Shown here: positions 1 through 6,736 of the stretch, one piece after another | How positions within the stretch are numbered: position 1 is the first letter of the stretch | How the letters are laid out: the number at the start of each line of letters is the position of its first letter | Assembly: GCA_913061385.1 (NCBI GenBank) | Contig: CAJXTM010000041.1 | Location: forward strand, 1 to 11,628 | Direction: 5' to 3' | DNA from: an uncultured Rhodopirellula sp. | GTDB taxonomy: Bacteria; Planctomycetota; Planctomycetia; Pirellulales; Pirellulaceae | Length of the DNA stretch: 11,628 bases | Position numbers and translations under genes: made by a program | The notes under the pieces: generated by a model | What the model was told of the DNA's origin: nothing | Seen by the model: only the letters and a program-made list of their open reading frames with translations | The model's database searches: none

Positions 1-2155
1 GGTTTGGAGATTCATCTCGCGCTGTGATGGTCCATTCCTTTGGCTCGTCCTCATCGCGAGGCCAAACTTTACCCCGCAAGACGGCAGTTGCCGCTGGTGA
101 CTCACTCTCGATATCAACACGGAATTTCATCCGGTACCAGGTGTTTTCTTTCCAGGGAAACTTAATTGTCTTGGCCATCCGAAGTTGTGCAGACCATGTG
201 CGGATCTGTAATTGTTGACTTTCACCCATCAGATCTAACACATAGCCGTGTGCGGTCAGTCCGATGTCCGGGAGTTGGTCACTCATTCGCGCACCGCGTG
301 CATCCGCACTGATGGTGTACTCGGATAGATCGCTGTATCCCATCCAAGCTCGACTACGAGCTCCTTTTGGAATGGTTGATATCTTTGTCAATGCGGGTGA
401 ACCATCAACTTCGCGGATGACATGACGATAACGCGCTCCGACCCATGACAGTGGGGGAGCGTTCAGATCGTCGAAGGTGAACTTCCATGGCAGGCCCGGT
501 ACAATTCGAGCTCGCGTCGTTCCGGTGGCATCACCCACCTTGGCAACGATGGTTGTCCCTGTGTGGGCCGCATCCTCAGGGGCAATGAATGTTGAGCCCT
601 CAATTGTTCCTGGTCCGGACACTTCAAATGTCACGTTGGACGGGGTTTCAAGTTGTTGTCCAAGTACGTTGAATACGTTCACTCTCAGTTCAAGTTTTTC
701 ACCCGGTTTGACTACTGATTCGGCTGGTACAATCTGGACCTGCTTGATCGTCGGATTTTCCGAAATCGGCGTCTCAGTGCCCATCGACTCGGCCATCACG
801 ACTGGAGTTTGGCTGCTGCCCTCGGTGGCAACACAATACAAGCCAGTTGTACTAGGAAAATAAAGTCGACCATCGGCCACGATGGGTGATCCAGCAAAGC
901 CTGCGTTTCGCACACGACCTTTGTTGAGGACTTTAAAGCCATCTTCTTCATCGGGGACGATCACCGCCCAACGTCCGTTTTCGGTTAAGACGTAGATTTT
1001 TCCATCCGCATGAAGCAGGGCAGATCGTTGACGGCTTCCAACGAACGACTTGCGTTCGATGATCGGCGTCCCCGTTTTTGAATCAAAAATCCACATTTTG
1101 CAACGGTCGTCAACGACATACAGCCGGTCGCCAATGAGAACCGGTTCGCTGTAGCCTGTCACGACTTCCATCTGTTTCCAGAGCTCTTCAACTTTTGTGT
1201 CATCGCCAGTGCCTGTGACACGTAAGCCTACGACCGCGCCCATCACATTATTATTGGGAGCAACATTTTCTTCACTGTGACTCGCGAATACCTGATTACC
1301 AATCACAAGCGGGGTGGCAAAGATACCGCGTCGGGAAAGGTCGTAGTGCCACAATGGTTTGCCTGTGCGAGGCTGAAAGCCCCAAATCGCGCCGTCGCCC
1401 GCACCCATGACCAATTGCCGTTGCCCGTCAATCGTTACCAGACTGGGTGCTGAATAAGTGGTGTCGAACGGAAGGTCACGGGTTCCACTGAACCAGATTA
1501 CCTCTCCGGTCTTCTTGTCCAATGCGATCAGCCTGTGGTTTGGCTTAGCCGCGTCTCCCCAATTGATAATGATCCCGCTGATGATTACCAGGTTCTCATG
1601 GATGATCGGGAAGTTGGTTCGACCGCCATAAGTGCTGAGCATGCCGAACTGCTCATGAAGCGGAATACTCCAAAGTGTTTTGCCTGTCTTGCCATCCATG
1701 CACTGGAAAATATCACACGCCCCCAGCGTGTAGACATTTCCCGTTGCGGGATCACCCACCACACTGCTCCAACCAATGCGTTCTGCGGGAACATCTGATA
1801 GCCAAACGTTGTAAGCGTTTTCCCATAATGTTTTGCCGGTGGCGGCATCGAGGCAAACGACCTTTTCGCCTTCACGCGCAGTTGCGGGCATGGAGCGTTG
1901 GATCATATAGATCCGACCGTTCATGGCAATTGGTGTGCAAGGTCCACCAATGTCTTCCCGTTTCCACAGAACGTTGCTGTCGTCGCCGCCAGCGGGATCC
2001 CAGTCATCTGGTAGGCCCGTTGCCTCAGCCGTTCCGTCAAAATTAGGTCCACGCCAGTAAGGCCAATCAGCAGCGGCGGCGGACGTCACAGCACATGCAA
2101 TGGTTAGCATTGCAAGTGCTATACGGCGGCCTAAGAAGTCGAAACTCAAGTGCAT
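1..2155 (-). CDS. Secreted PQQ-like beta-propeller protein with Ig-like and C-terminal LamG/DUF1080-like region (3' end beyond window)
   Basis: An open frame runs from an ATG at 2155 to the left edge with no stop (718 codons seen). Residues 1-29 form a signal peptide: R10-R11, a hydrophobic stretch, then an Ala-rich cleavage region. The mature start, D-W-P-Y-W-R-G-P, is typical of planctomycete PQQ-like (BamB/quinoprotein fold) secreted proteins. Residues of about 60-460 contain repeated propeller blades with the A/D-x-x-T-G-K-x-L-W signature (for example DAATGKTLW, DGKTGKTLW, QPRTGKPLW). About 470-550 looks like an Ig-like segment (V-x-P-G-E-K-L-E-L-R-V). From about 553 a jelly-roll, LamG/DUF1080-like region begins (W-K-F-T-F-D-D; later W-Y-R-M-K-F-R-V). 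Function is inferred as an extracytoplasmic scaffold or sugar-binding protein; no catalytic residues can be assigned. It lies 74 nt downstream of the cupin gene and may be co-transcribed. The Shine-Dalgarno match is weak (AGAGA). Confidence 0.88.
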   Translation of the reverse strand, partial: MHLSFDFLGRRIALAMLTIACAVTSAAAADWPYWRGPNFDGTAEATGLPDDWDPAGGDDSNVLWKREDIGGPCTPIAMNGRIYMIQRSMPATAREGEKVVCLDAATGKTLWENAYNVWLSDVPAERIGWSSVVGDPATGNVYTLGACDIFQCMDGKTGKTLWSIPLHEQFGMLSTYGGRTNFPIIHENLVIISGIIINWGDAAKPNHRLIALDKKTGEVIWFSGTRDLPFDTTYSAPSLVTIDGQRQLVMGAGDGAIWGFQPRTGKPLWHYDLSRRGIFATPLVIGNQVFASHSEENVAPNNNVMGAVVGLRVTGTGDDTKVEELWKQMEVVTGYSEPVLIGDRLYVVDDRCKMWIFDSKTGTPIIERKSFVGSRQRSALLHADGKIYVLTENGRWAVIVPDEEDGFKVLNKGRVRNAGFAGSPIVADGRLYFPSTTGLYCVATEGSSQTPVVMAESMGTETPISENPTIKQVQIVPAESVVKPGEKLELRVNVFNVLGQQLETPSNVTFEVSGPGTIEGSTFIAPEDAAHTGTTIVAKVGDATGTTRARIVPGLPWKFTFDDLNAPPLSWVGARYRHVIREVDGSPALTKISTIPKGARSRAWMGYSDLSEYTISADARGARMSDQLPDIGLTAHGYVLDLMGESQQLQIRTWSAQLRMAKTIKFPWKENTWYRMKFRVDIESESPAATAVLRGKVWPRDEDEPKEWTITARDESPN

Positions 2156-2229
2156 TTGGATTCTCTAAAACTCGGGGGGCTATTTAGGCAGTTGGATGGT
2201 GCAACCCAGTTGTCTTACGTTCCAACCGG

Positions 2230-2598
2230 TTACGTGGGTACAGTCGAAGCATCGAAATGTTCATCTGCAGGATCAAAATTTGGTGTACACAGGATCAATA
2301 CCGTCATTTGGCCAACCGCTCGATGTCGGACTCCCGGGGGAATCAGAATGGCATTTTGGGGTGCCACCGGGAACTCTTTCCCGTCCAGAACGATAGCAGC
2401 ATTCGGCTGGCAGGCCAGAATGATGTAAATTTCAGTGTGCTCCTTGTGATAATGCTCGCGTGCGTCGGTGCTGATTTCTGTTAGGTGTACCGTGCCAGGA
2501 AATTCGTCTCGATCAGCAAATGCCCGACGAGCAACACCACAAGGGCACGTGACCCCTGGCAGGGCAGTCAAATCGACAACTTTTGGCTTGGCTGGCAA
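2230..2598 (-). CDS. Small single-domain cupin protein
   Basis: A 122-residue protein with one cupin_2 beta-barrel domain. Cupin motif 1 is visible as H49-x-H51 with E56 in HYHKEHTEIY, and motif 2 as P87-P-G-V-R-H92. These supply the usual metal-binding set (two His, Glu, one His), so a metal-dependent sugar- or small-molecule-binding or enzymatic role is likely, but the substrate cannot be read from sequence. An N-terminal C18-x-C20 pair is present. The start is TTG at 2598, because an in-frame TAA lies three codons upstream and the next in-frame ATG is residue 98. No strong ribosome binding site is seen. The gene points toward the propeller gene 74 nt downstream and may lead a two-gene unit. 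A 118-nt inverted-repeat element begins 28 nt upstream of the start and could be its leader. Confidence 0.8.
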   Translation of the reverse strand: MPAKPKVVDLTALPGVTCPCGVARRAFADRDEFPGTVHLTEISTDAREHYHKEHTEIYIILACQPNAAIVLDGKEFPVAPQNAILIPPGVRHRAVGQMTVLILCTPNFDPADEHFDASTVPT

Positions 2599-2626
2599 GA
2601 TCAGGCGTTACCGAGGGTGGGGATGG

Positions 2627-2744
2627 CTCAAGTGATCCAAGCCGGTGGGGCAACGCCAAGGGGTGATGGACCTAAGTCCTCTCTCGACTCCGTGCCATTT
2701 GCCCTGTTTTGGCCAGCTAACCCGTTGTGGGTGGTTCACTTGAG
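2627..2744. other. Structured element closed by a 12-nt inverted repeat; candidate structured RNA or leader
   Basis: The ends CTCAAGTGATCC (2627-2638) and GGTTCACTTGAG (2733-2744) are complementary over 11 of 12 positions (one T-T mismatch). Nested inside are GGGCAA (2648-2653) pairing with TTGCCC (2699-2704), a GGAC-CTAA-GTCC hairpin (2668-2679), and an ACCC-GTTGT-GGGT hairpin (2720-2732) abutting the closing stem. This resembles a folded RNA domain. Read on the minus strand it would be the cupin leader, ending 28 nt before the TTG start. Read on the plus strand it could be a free RNA. It matches no RNA family I recognise (not 5S, SRP, tmRNA or RNase P motifs). A mobile repeat with terminal inverted repeats is the alternative, though no target duplication is seen at its edges. 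Confidence 0.35.
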
Positions 2745-2747
2745 TTT

Positions 2748-2782
2748 AGTGCCGACCAATTCTGCCGGATATGGTTGGCACT
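2748..2782. repeat. Isolated 11-bp hairpin
   Basis: AGTGCCGACCA (2748-2758) pairs with TGGTTGGCACT (2772-2782) over 11 bp with one G-T pair and a 13-nt loop. No T-tract follows on either strand, so it is not an evident intrinsic terminator. It sits 3 nt beyond the 118-nt element and may be part of the same structured region. Confidence 0.5.
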
Positions 2783-2972
2783 CGCAAACCACTCACTACG
2801 CTTGATTTTATACCGATTGGACGAAATACGCCACGCGCAGAATCAGAGGAACAGCATTCCTTGTAAAAAACGGCAAAAACCCCGTAACCGGTAAACTTTT
2901 CCAACAGGGTGAAAATCCCATGGAACACTGATTGAAAGCTCAGACTGCGTCGATACGGATACAGATCGCAAA

Positions 2973-3229
2973 TGAGACGGGCTCGGCTTGATGCCGAAAA
3001 CCGTCTCACTGTGATAGACCCAGGGAACCTGACATGGGATGTCGGGTTCACATGGCGTTACCAAAATTGAGTGGTTCCACGGTGACCTAACAGTCACCGG
3101 CAGCGAGAAAGACAAACTGAACGAAGTCGGCGGGCCGGGTGTCCGCACCCGACCCGTTTGTGTTTGTTGGAGCGGACTCGAGGTGTGCTCGACGGCGACT
3201 TCGTCCATCGAATGCACCTCCACAGGAGG
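2973..3229 (+). other. Chain of six short hairpins upstream of the Cys-rich gene
   Basis: Six inverted repeats follow one another. (1) TGAGACGG...CCGTCTCA (2973-3008) encloses TCGGC-TTGAT-GCCGA. (2) GAACCTGACAT-GGG-ATGTCGGGTTC (3025-3049) has one G-T pair. (3) CGGTGAC-CTAACA-GTCACCG is at 3080-3099. (4) CGGGTG-TCCG-CACCCG is at 3136-3151. (5) TCGAG-GTGTG-CTCGA is at 3178-3192. (6) CCTCC-ACA-GGAGG is at 3217-3229. None has a T-tract. The density of perfect stems suggests a structured 5' untranslated region or a separate non-coding RNA transcribed toward the Cys-rich gene, which starts 92 nt later. Strand and transcript boundaries are inferred. Confidence 0.35.
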
Positions 3230-3302
3230 CTCTTGCTCGCGGCAAAAGTGAAACTGTCTCGTCGATGGTAACGACATACCGACTTAACCGCCAAGTTGAG
3301 AT

Positions 3303-3310
3303 AAAGGGAG
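3303..3310 (+). promoter_or_regulatory. Ribosome binding site for the Cys-rich gene
   Basis: AAAGGGAG lies 11 nt before the ATG at 3322. It supports that start over the longer in-frame ATG at 3139, which would bury the signal peptide behind 61 implausible residues. Confidence 0.6.
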
Positions 3311-3321
3311 AAGTGGCTCCA

Positions 3322-4053
3322 ATGAAGCGGACAATAATGACAATGGCACTCGTTCTCGGTTGTACAATGTGCAGCCAGAGTTTCGGGTTTGACCTTCTAG
3401 ATCGTATGCTTGGTGTGAAGGGCTGTGGAAGCTCCGCTAAGTGTTGTGACACCGGAGGCTGCGATGCAGCATCCGAACCAGATTGCGGCTGTGAAGAGCC
3501 AGCTTGTGGGTGCGAAGAGCCAGCTTGTGGGTGCGAAGAGCCTGCTTGCGGTTGTGAAGAGCCTGCTTGTGGTTGTGAAGAGCCTGCTTGTGGTTGCGAA
3601 AGCGACTCTTGTGACTCAGGTTGCGACGGTGCTGGTAGCAAAGATCGTGGATGCGGACTCTTGGCGAAACTTTTCGCTAAGAAAAGCAACTGCGATGGAT
3701 GCGAGCCAGCATGCGGTTGCGAAGAGCCAGCATGCGGTTGCGAAGAGCCAGCTTGCGGTTGCGAAGAGCCAGCATGCGGTTGCGAGAGCGACAGCTGCGA
3801 CTCAGGATGCGACAGCGGTTGTGCTCCAAAGATGTCTTGCGGACTGCTCGAGAAGCTGTTCGGAAAACTGAAGAAGAAAGATTGTTGCGACAGCGGCTGC
3901 GACGCTAGCGAACCAGCCTGTGGCTGCGAGCCAGCTTGCGGTTGCGAAGCAACTATGGACGCTGCTCCAATGCCAGCACCGGTCGTTGACCCAAGTGCTC
4001 AAGCGACCAGTAAGCGTCGCGTCGTTCAGGCCAGTGCTGTTTTCGTTCGCTGA
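3322..4053 (+). CDS. Secreted cysteine-rich heptad-repeat protein
   Basis: A 243-residue protein. Residues 1-22 are a signal peptide (K2-R3, hydrophobic core, cleavage near S20-F-G22). A lipobox-like V-L-G-C14 is also present but lies very early. The mature chain has about 40 Cys in about 221 residues. It alternates hydrophobic/basic helices with Cys-rich tracts: FDLLDRMLGVKGC (23-35), five CGCEEPA repeats (55-89) closing in CESDSCDSGCD, CGLLAKLFAKKSNC, three more CGCEEPA units (131-151) closing in the same CESDSCDSGCD, then CGLLEKLFGKLKKKDCC and two short CGCE(P)A copies. The tail is Pro/Ala-rich, then basic (SKRRVV). I do not recognise a named family. Secreted Cys-rich proteins are known in planctomycete cell walls, so a disulfide-linked envelope or metal-binding role is plausible but inferred. 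The gene appears monocistronic and ends in a strong terminator. Confidence 0.85.
   Translation: MKRTIMTMALVLGCTMCSQSFGFDLLDRMLGVKGCGSSAKCCDTGGCDAASEPDCGCEEPACGCEEPACGCEEPACGCEEPACGCEEPACGCESDSCDSGCDGAGSKDRGCGLLAKLFAKKSNCDGCEPACGCEEPACGCEEPACGCEEPACGCESDSCDSGCDSGCAPKMSCGLLEKLFGKLKKKDCCDSGCDASEPACGCEPACGCEATMDAAPMPAPVVDPSAQATSKRRVVQASAVFVR
3484..3588 (+). repeat. In-frame 21-bp tandem repeat, array 1 (5 copies)
   Basis: Five 21-bp units each encode CGCEEPA. Units differ only at synonymous positions. Units 3-5 share the codons cct-gct for Pro-Ala, unlike the cca-gca favoured in array 2. Confidence 0.92.
3700..3774 (+). repeat. In-frame 21-bp tandem repeat, array 2 (partial unit plus 3 copies)
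   Basis: A 12-bp partial unit (CEPA, 3700-3711) is followed by three full CGCEEPA units (3712-3774). These use mainly tgc for Cys and cca-gca for Pro-Ala. Array 2 is followed by the same CGCESDSCDSGCD closing segment as array 1. Confidence 0.92.
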
Positions 4054-4100
4054 ATTGCGTAACGAGAACGCTCTGATTACCTTTCAGACGTGACCCACAA

Positions 4101-4140
4101 ACGACCCGTCGAGGATTTCCTCGATGGGTCGTTTTTTTTT
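4101..4140 (+). terminator. Strong intrinsic terminator of the Cys-rich gene
   Basis: ACGACCCGTCGAGG (4101-4114) pairs with CCTCGATGGGTCGT (4119-4132) through 14 bp including one G-T pair, with a 4-nt ATTT loop. A run of ten T (4131-4140; 4132-4140 plus the T pairing at 4132) begins at the foot of the stem, after a G at 4131. It lies 48 nt after the stop codon. The opposite strand lacks a T-tract, so it acts on the plus strand. Confidence 0.93.
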
Positions 4141-4258
4141 GCCTATTAAACTTCGTTGTCTTCAAACCGCTTCGGCGAGCGTGTTGTTGTTTTGCTTAGA
4201 TCCCCGCTGCGTCCCAAAATTCCGGCAACAGCTTTGAGATGCTAGCAACGAATCAGCG

Positions 4259-4290
4259 TTGACGATCGGACCGGGCTTTCTCTACTGATA
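4259..4290 (+). promoter_or_regulatory. Possible lpxB promoter in the 4141-4405 spacer
   Basis: TTGACG (4259-4264) is a good -35 match. At 18 nt spacing lies TACTGA (4283-4288), a poor -10. It falls between the upstream terminator and lpxB, where a promoter is expected. Nothing else was seen in the 4141-4405 spacer. Confidence 0.22.
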
Positions 4291-4405
4291 GGCTTCGGAA
4301 TGCAATTCTTCGGCTTTCAATAACAAGATCCATGTCTTTTGACGGTTCATGAACCTTGGAATTGCAAGGCAAATCAGCGGGAATGCTCTAGGTCGGGTAA
4401 TCAGA

Positions 4406-5620
4406 ATGTCAGCAAACATATTTTTCTCCGTTGGTGAACCAAGTGGTGATCAGCACGCTGCACGAATGGTTTCGCAGATTTTGGCATTGGATTCAACAAT
4501 CCAAGTGCGGGGATTTGGTGGGCAGGCGATGCGAGACGCCGGTTGTCACCTGGACCGTGATTTGACGCAGCACGCTGTCGTTGGTTTGGTTGAAGTGATT
4601 CCGAAGTTGCGACAGTTTTTTCGATTCGCCGATGAAGCCGAGGAAGTTTTTCGTCAGGGTCAGGTGGATGCCGTCGTACTTGTTGATTTCCCCGGATTCA
4701 ATTGGCACATTGCAAAGCGAGCCAAGAAGTATGGAATTCCGGTCTACTACTATTGCCCGCCGCAGCTGTGGGCATGGGGTGGTTGGCGTATTAAAAAGAT
4801 GAAACGCTCGGTGGATCACGTACTCGCGGTGCTTCCCGTTGAGCAGGACTACTTTGAGGGTCATGGGATCACAACCACTTATGTGGGGCATCCCTTTTTC
4901 GATGCAGTAGAGTCTCACAGTTTAGATGACCAGCTTCTGCAACGATTTCGTGAGACCAACCTAAGCGGTGAACATCTGGTTGCTGTTTTGCCCGGATCTA
5001 GGGAGCATGAAGTGCGGGCAAACTGGCCATTGATGTTGGAGGCTATACGTCGACTTTCTCGTACCAATCCGCGGGCACGTTTTCTGGTAGCGGCCTACCG
5101 TGATCGGCAGTGTCTTTGGTGTCGCGATCAAATGACGGATCAGGATCGTGACTTGCCGATTGAATTCTTCGTCGATCGAACCAGTGAAGTGATTGAGGCT
5201 GCACGTTGTGCCATGATGGTGAGCGGCAGTGTCAGTCTCGAATTGATGGCAAGGCGAACACCCGCCGCTGTCGTCTATCGAGTTGGTCGCGTGTTGCACA
5301 GTGTTGGAAAGCATGTCCTTAAGTTGGATAGTATTACGCTTCCGAATCTGATGAGCGATCGGAAAGTTTTTCCTGAGATGGTCTCGGTTGGCAAACCGGA
5401 ACCAGCAATCGATTTTCTAACGCAGTCCGTCAATGCGATGCTGAATGACCATTTCTATTTTCAAGGCTTGTTGCAGAGTCTGGATGATTTACGTAATCAA
5501 TATGCTCGCCCAGGTGCTTCACAGCGGGCCGCTGTGCTGATTCATCGTGGGCTTTCTAAAGATGCTGGGATTTCAGAAGAACACGAAAATCATAAGAATT
5601 TGCCTCGGCGGGCCGCGTAG
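4406..5620 (+). CDS. lpxB: Lipid-A-disaccharide synthase LpxB
   Basis: A 404-residue GT19 glycosyltransferase. LpxB joins UDP-2,3-diacylglucosamine and lipid X (2,3-diacylglucosamine 1-phosphate) into the lipid A disaccharide at the cytoplasmic face of the inner membrane. Visible family motifs are G10-E-P-S-G-D15, VDFPGFN (93-99), PPQLWAWG (118-125), YVGHPFFD (159-166), LPGSREHEV (195-203), SGSVSLELM (273-281) and LPNL followed by FPEM (312-325). Length is close to the E. coli enzyme (about 382), with a short charged C-terminal tail. The ATG at 4406 is chosen because the protein then opens MSANIFFSVGEPSGD, matching the family N-terminus. The ATG at 4349 would add 19 residues with no homologous counterpart. 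Neither start has a strong Shine-Dalgarno. No other lpx gene is adjacent, so it is probably transcribed alone. Confidence 0.95.
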   Translation: MSANIFFSVGEPSGDQHAARMVSQILALDSTIQVRGFGGQAMRDAGCHLDRDLTQHAVVGLVEVIPKLRQFFRFADEAEEVFRQGQVDAVVLVDFPGFNWHIAKRAKKYGIPVYYYCPPQLWAWGGWRIKKMKRSVDHVLAVLPVEQDYFEGHGITTTYVGHPFFDAVESHSLDDQLLQRFRETNLSGEHLVAVLPGSREHEVRANWPLMLEAIRRLSRTNPRARFLVAAYRDRQCLWCRDQMTDQDRDLPIEFFVDRTSEVIEAARCAMMVSGSVSLELMARRTPAAVVYRVGRVLHSVGKHVLKLDSITLPNLMSDRKVFPEMVSVGKPEPAIDFLTQSVNAMLNDHFYFQGLLQSLDDLRNQYARPGASQRAAVLIHRGLSKDAGISEEHENHKNLPRRAA

Positions 5621-5985
5621 TGGCCAGTAGCTAATCTGAGGCTGGGGTTATTTAAGTGTTTGAATGCAAAATCAGCCTTTTCCTCAAACAAGATTGAGCC
5701 AAGCTGCGTAACAGCAAAGCTAGGTGTATGTTTTTGAGTGGTCTGCCAACCTCTATGCTGTGCCTCGGGTCGACGTGAAGCCGTTGGTAGTGGGCAAAAT
5801 CTTGCTGCCTGAAGGTTTGGAGCTTCTGACGCGAGAGCCGCGAGGGGTATCCAACATCACTCTGCAGTAAACACGAGTGGTTCGAGATTATTTATAGTCA
5901 ATGGACAAAAATTTCAGCCAAAACTTGACTAATGCGGGTCGGATCGACCAGCAACCTTATTGTTCCCCTGCCAGACGACTGTGAA
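5621..5985. other. Intergenic spacer, 365 nt, nothing recognised
   Basis: No reading frame with recognisable protein features, RNA gene or clear terminator was found after lpxB. There is an AT-rich patch with TATAGT (about 5892-5897) that could be the -10 of a promoter for the next gene, without a good -35. The first 54 nt before 5986 could be coding if the alternative ATG at 5932 is used. Confidence 0.5.
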
Positions 5986-6726
5986 ATGACTAACGAACGT
6001 GATGAAGAAACCATGCTCGGAATGAGATTGGGGAGTGGATTCGAGTTGGAAGAAGAAACACCACCTCTGCGTGTATCCGGCTTTATCTGTCTGATTTTCG
6101 GCTTGCTAAGTGGTTTTTGTATCATTTTCAAAGCGATGCTCTTGATGCCCATTGTGGCTGTTTTGTTCGGGCTGATTGCTCTGAGAAAGTACGACGGTCC
6201 GCGGCCAGCCGGGACGCGGGTCGCCTGCGTGGGCATGTTTTTGAGCGTTGCTTTTGGGGTGTGTGGTTACACGGTCGAGATGATGAAGCATGCCACGCTC
6301 GGTCGTCAGGCAGAAGAGTTTGCAGGGCAATACATGGAACTGATCGCTCTGGGTCATGATGAGCATGCGATGGAATTGCAGAAGGAATGGTACAACCGAT
6401 TGTCGACCGACATGAATCTTGCCGACCATTACCTATCTGATCAACGTATTGCCGAGCAGTTGGTGCAATTCAAAACAGATGCAGTCAACCGGGAATTGAA
6501 ACGACGTGGTTCAGGGGCAGAGTGGACGCTTGAACAACCCACCGATGTTTACTATCAGTACGGTCAGGAGCATGCCGAGGTCGTTTGGTCGGATCCAAGT
6601 GGTGATAGCGAAATGAAAATTCAGATGTTCATGGATTACAAGATCGACAGCAAGGGAATGGGGCAATGGCAGATGAAGACCGTTCAGCCATTGCGTCGCC
6701 GACTGGTGGCCGATAGTGTCCTTTGA
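5986..6726 (+). CDS. Unrecognised membrane protein with three N-terminal helices (DUF4190-like)
   Basis: 246 residues from the ATG at 5986. An acidic N-terminus (residues 1-27) precedes three predicted membrane helices at about 30-48, 50-66 and 78-96. The pattern P-L-R-V-S-G...F-G-L-L-S-G, then M-P-I-V-A-V-L-F-G-L-I-A-L, then G-T-R-V-A-C-V-G-M-F-L-S-V-A-F-G resembles the DUF4190 membrane module of actinobacteria and planctomycetes. The remaining 150 residues are hydrophilic and look like a folded soluble domain (several Trp/Tyr, ending in basic R-R-R). Function is unknown. An in-frame ATG at 5932 would add 18 residues; I prefer 5986 because the extension adds nothing recognisable, but neither has a ribosome site. 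It converges on dnaE2 with only 10 nt between the stops. Confidence 0.75.
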   Translation: MTNERDEETMLGMRLGSGFELEEETPPLRVSGFICLIFGLLSGFCIIFKAMLLMPIVAVLFGLIALRKYDGPRPAGTRVACVGMFLSVAFGVCGYTVEMMKHATLGRQAEEFAGQYMELIALGHDEHAMELQKEWYNRLSTDMNLADHYLSDQRIAEQLVQFKTDAVNRELKRRGSGAEWTLEQPTDVYYQYGQEHAEVVWSDPSGDSEMKIQMFMDYKIDSKGMGQWQMKTVQPLRRRLVADSVL

Positions 6727-6736
6727 TTAATGGCGA

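Larger units (their letters stand above)
2599..3321. other. Gene-free region (723 nt) rich in inverted repeats
   Basis: This divergent intergenic region separates the cupin gene (minus) from the Cys-rich gene (plus). The open frames crossing it have no recognisable domains and no convincing start signals, so I call no protein here. It holds a 118-nt element (2627-2744), a hairpin (2748-2782), a weaker stem (2899-2925, TTCC/GGAA enclosing GGG/CCC), and a chain of six hairpins (2973-3229). It must also contain promoters for both flanking genes, but I could not place them with confidence. Confidence 0.7.

Noticed and set aside
2627..2744. 5S rRNA, SRP RNA, tmRNA or RNase P RNA
   Set aside because: The length fits 5S, but none of the conserved sequence boxes of these RNAs is visible on either strand.
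2776..2795. Sigma-54 promoter (TTGGCAC)
   Set aside because: The required TTGC element at the right spacing is absent; the bases are part of a hairpin arm.
2746..3051. Minus-strand frame in the gene-free region
   Set aside because: Its composition is not protein-like, it has no domain or ribosome site, and it crosses the hairpin-rich region.
3139..3321. In-frame upstream extension of the Cys-rich gene
   Set aside because: It would place 61 hydrophilic, Arg-rich residues before a clear signal peptide; the ribosome site and signal peptide support 3322.
3087..3689. 200-residue minus-strand frame with Ser-Gln-Pro repeats
   Set aside because: It is the antisense shadow of the CGCEEPA array; the periodicity comes from the real plus-strand repeat, and it has no start signal or domain.
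4349..4405. Longer LpxB start
   Set aside because: The added 19 residues have no counterpart in LpxB, whose N-terminus aligns from MSANIFFSVGEPSGD.
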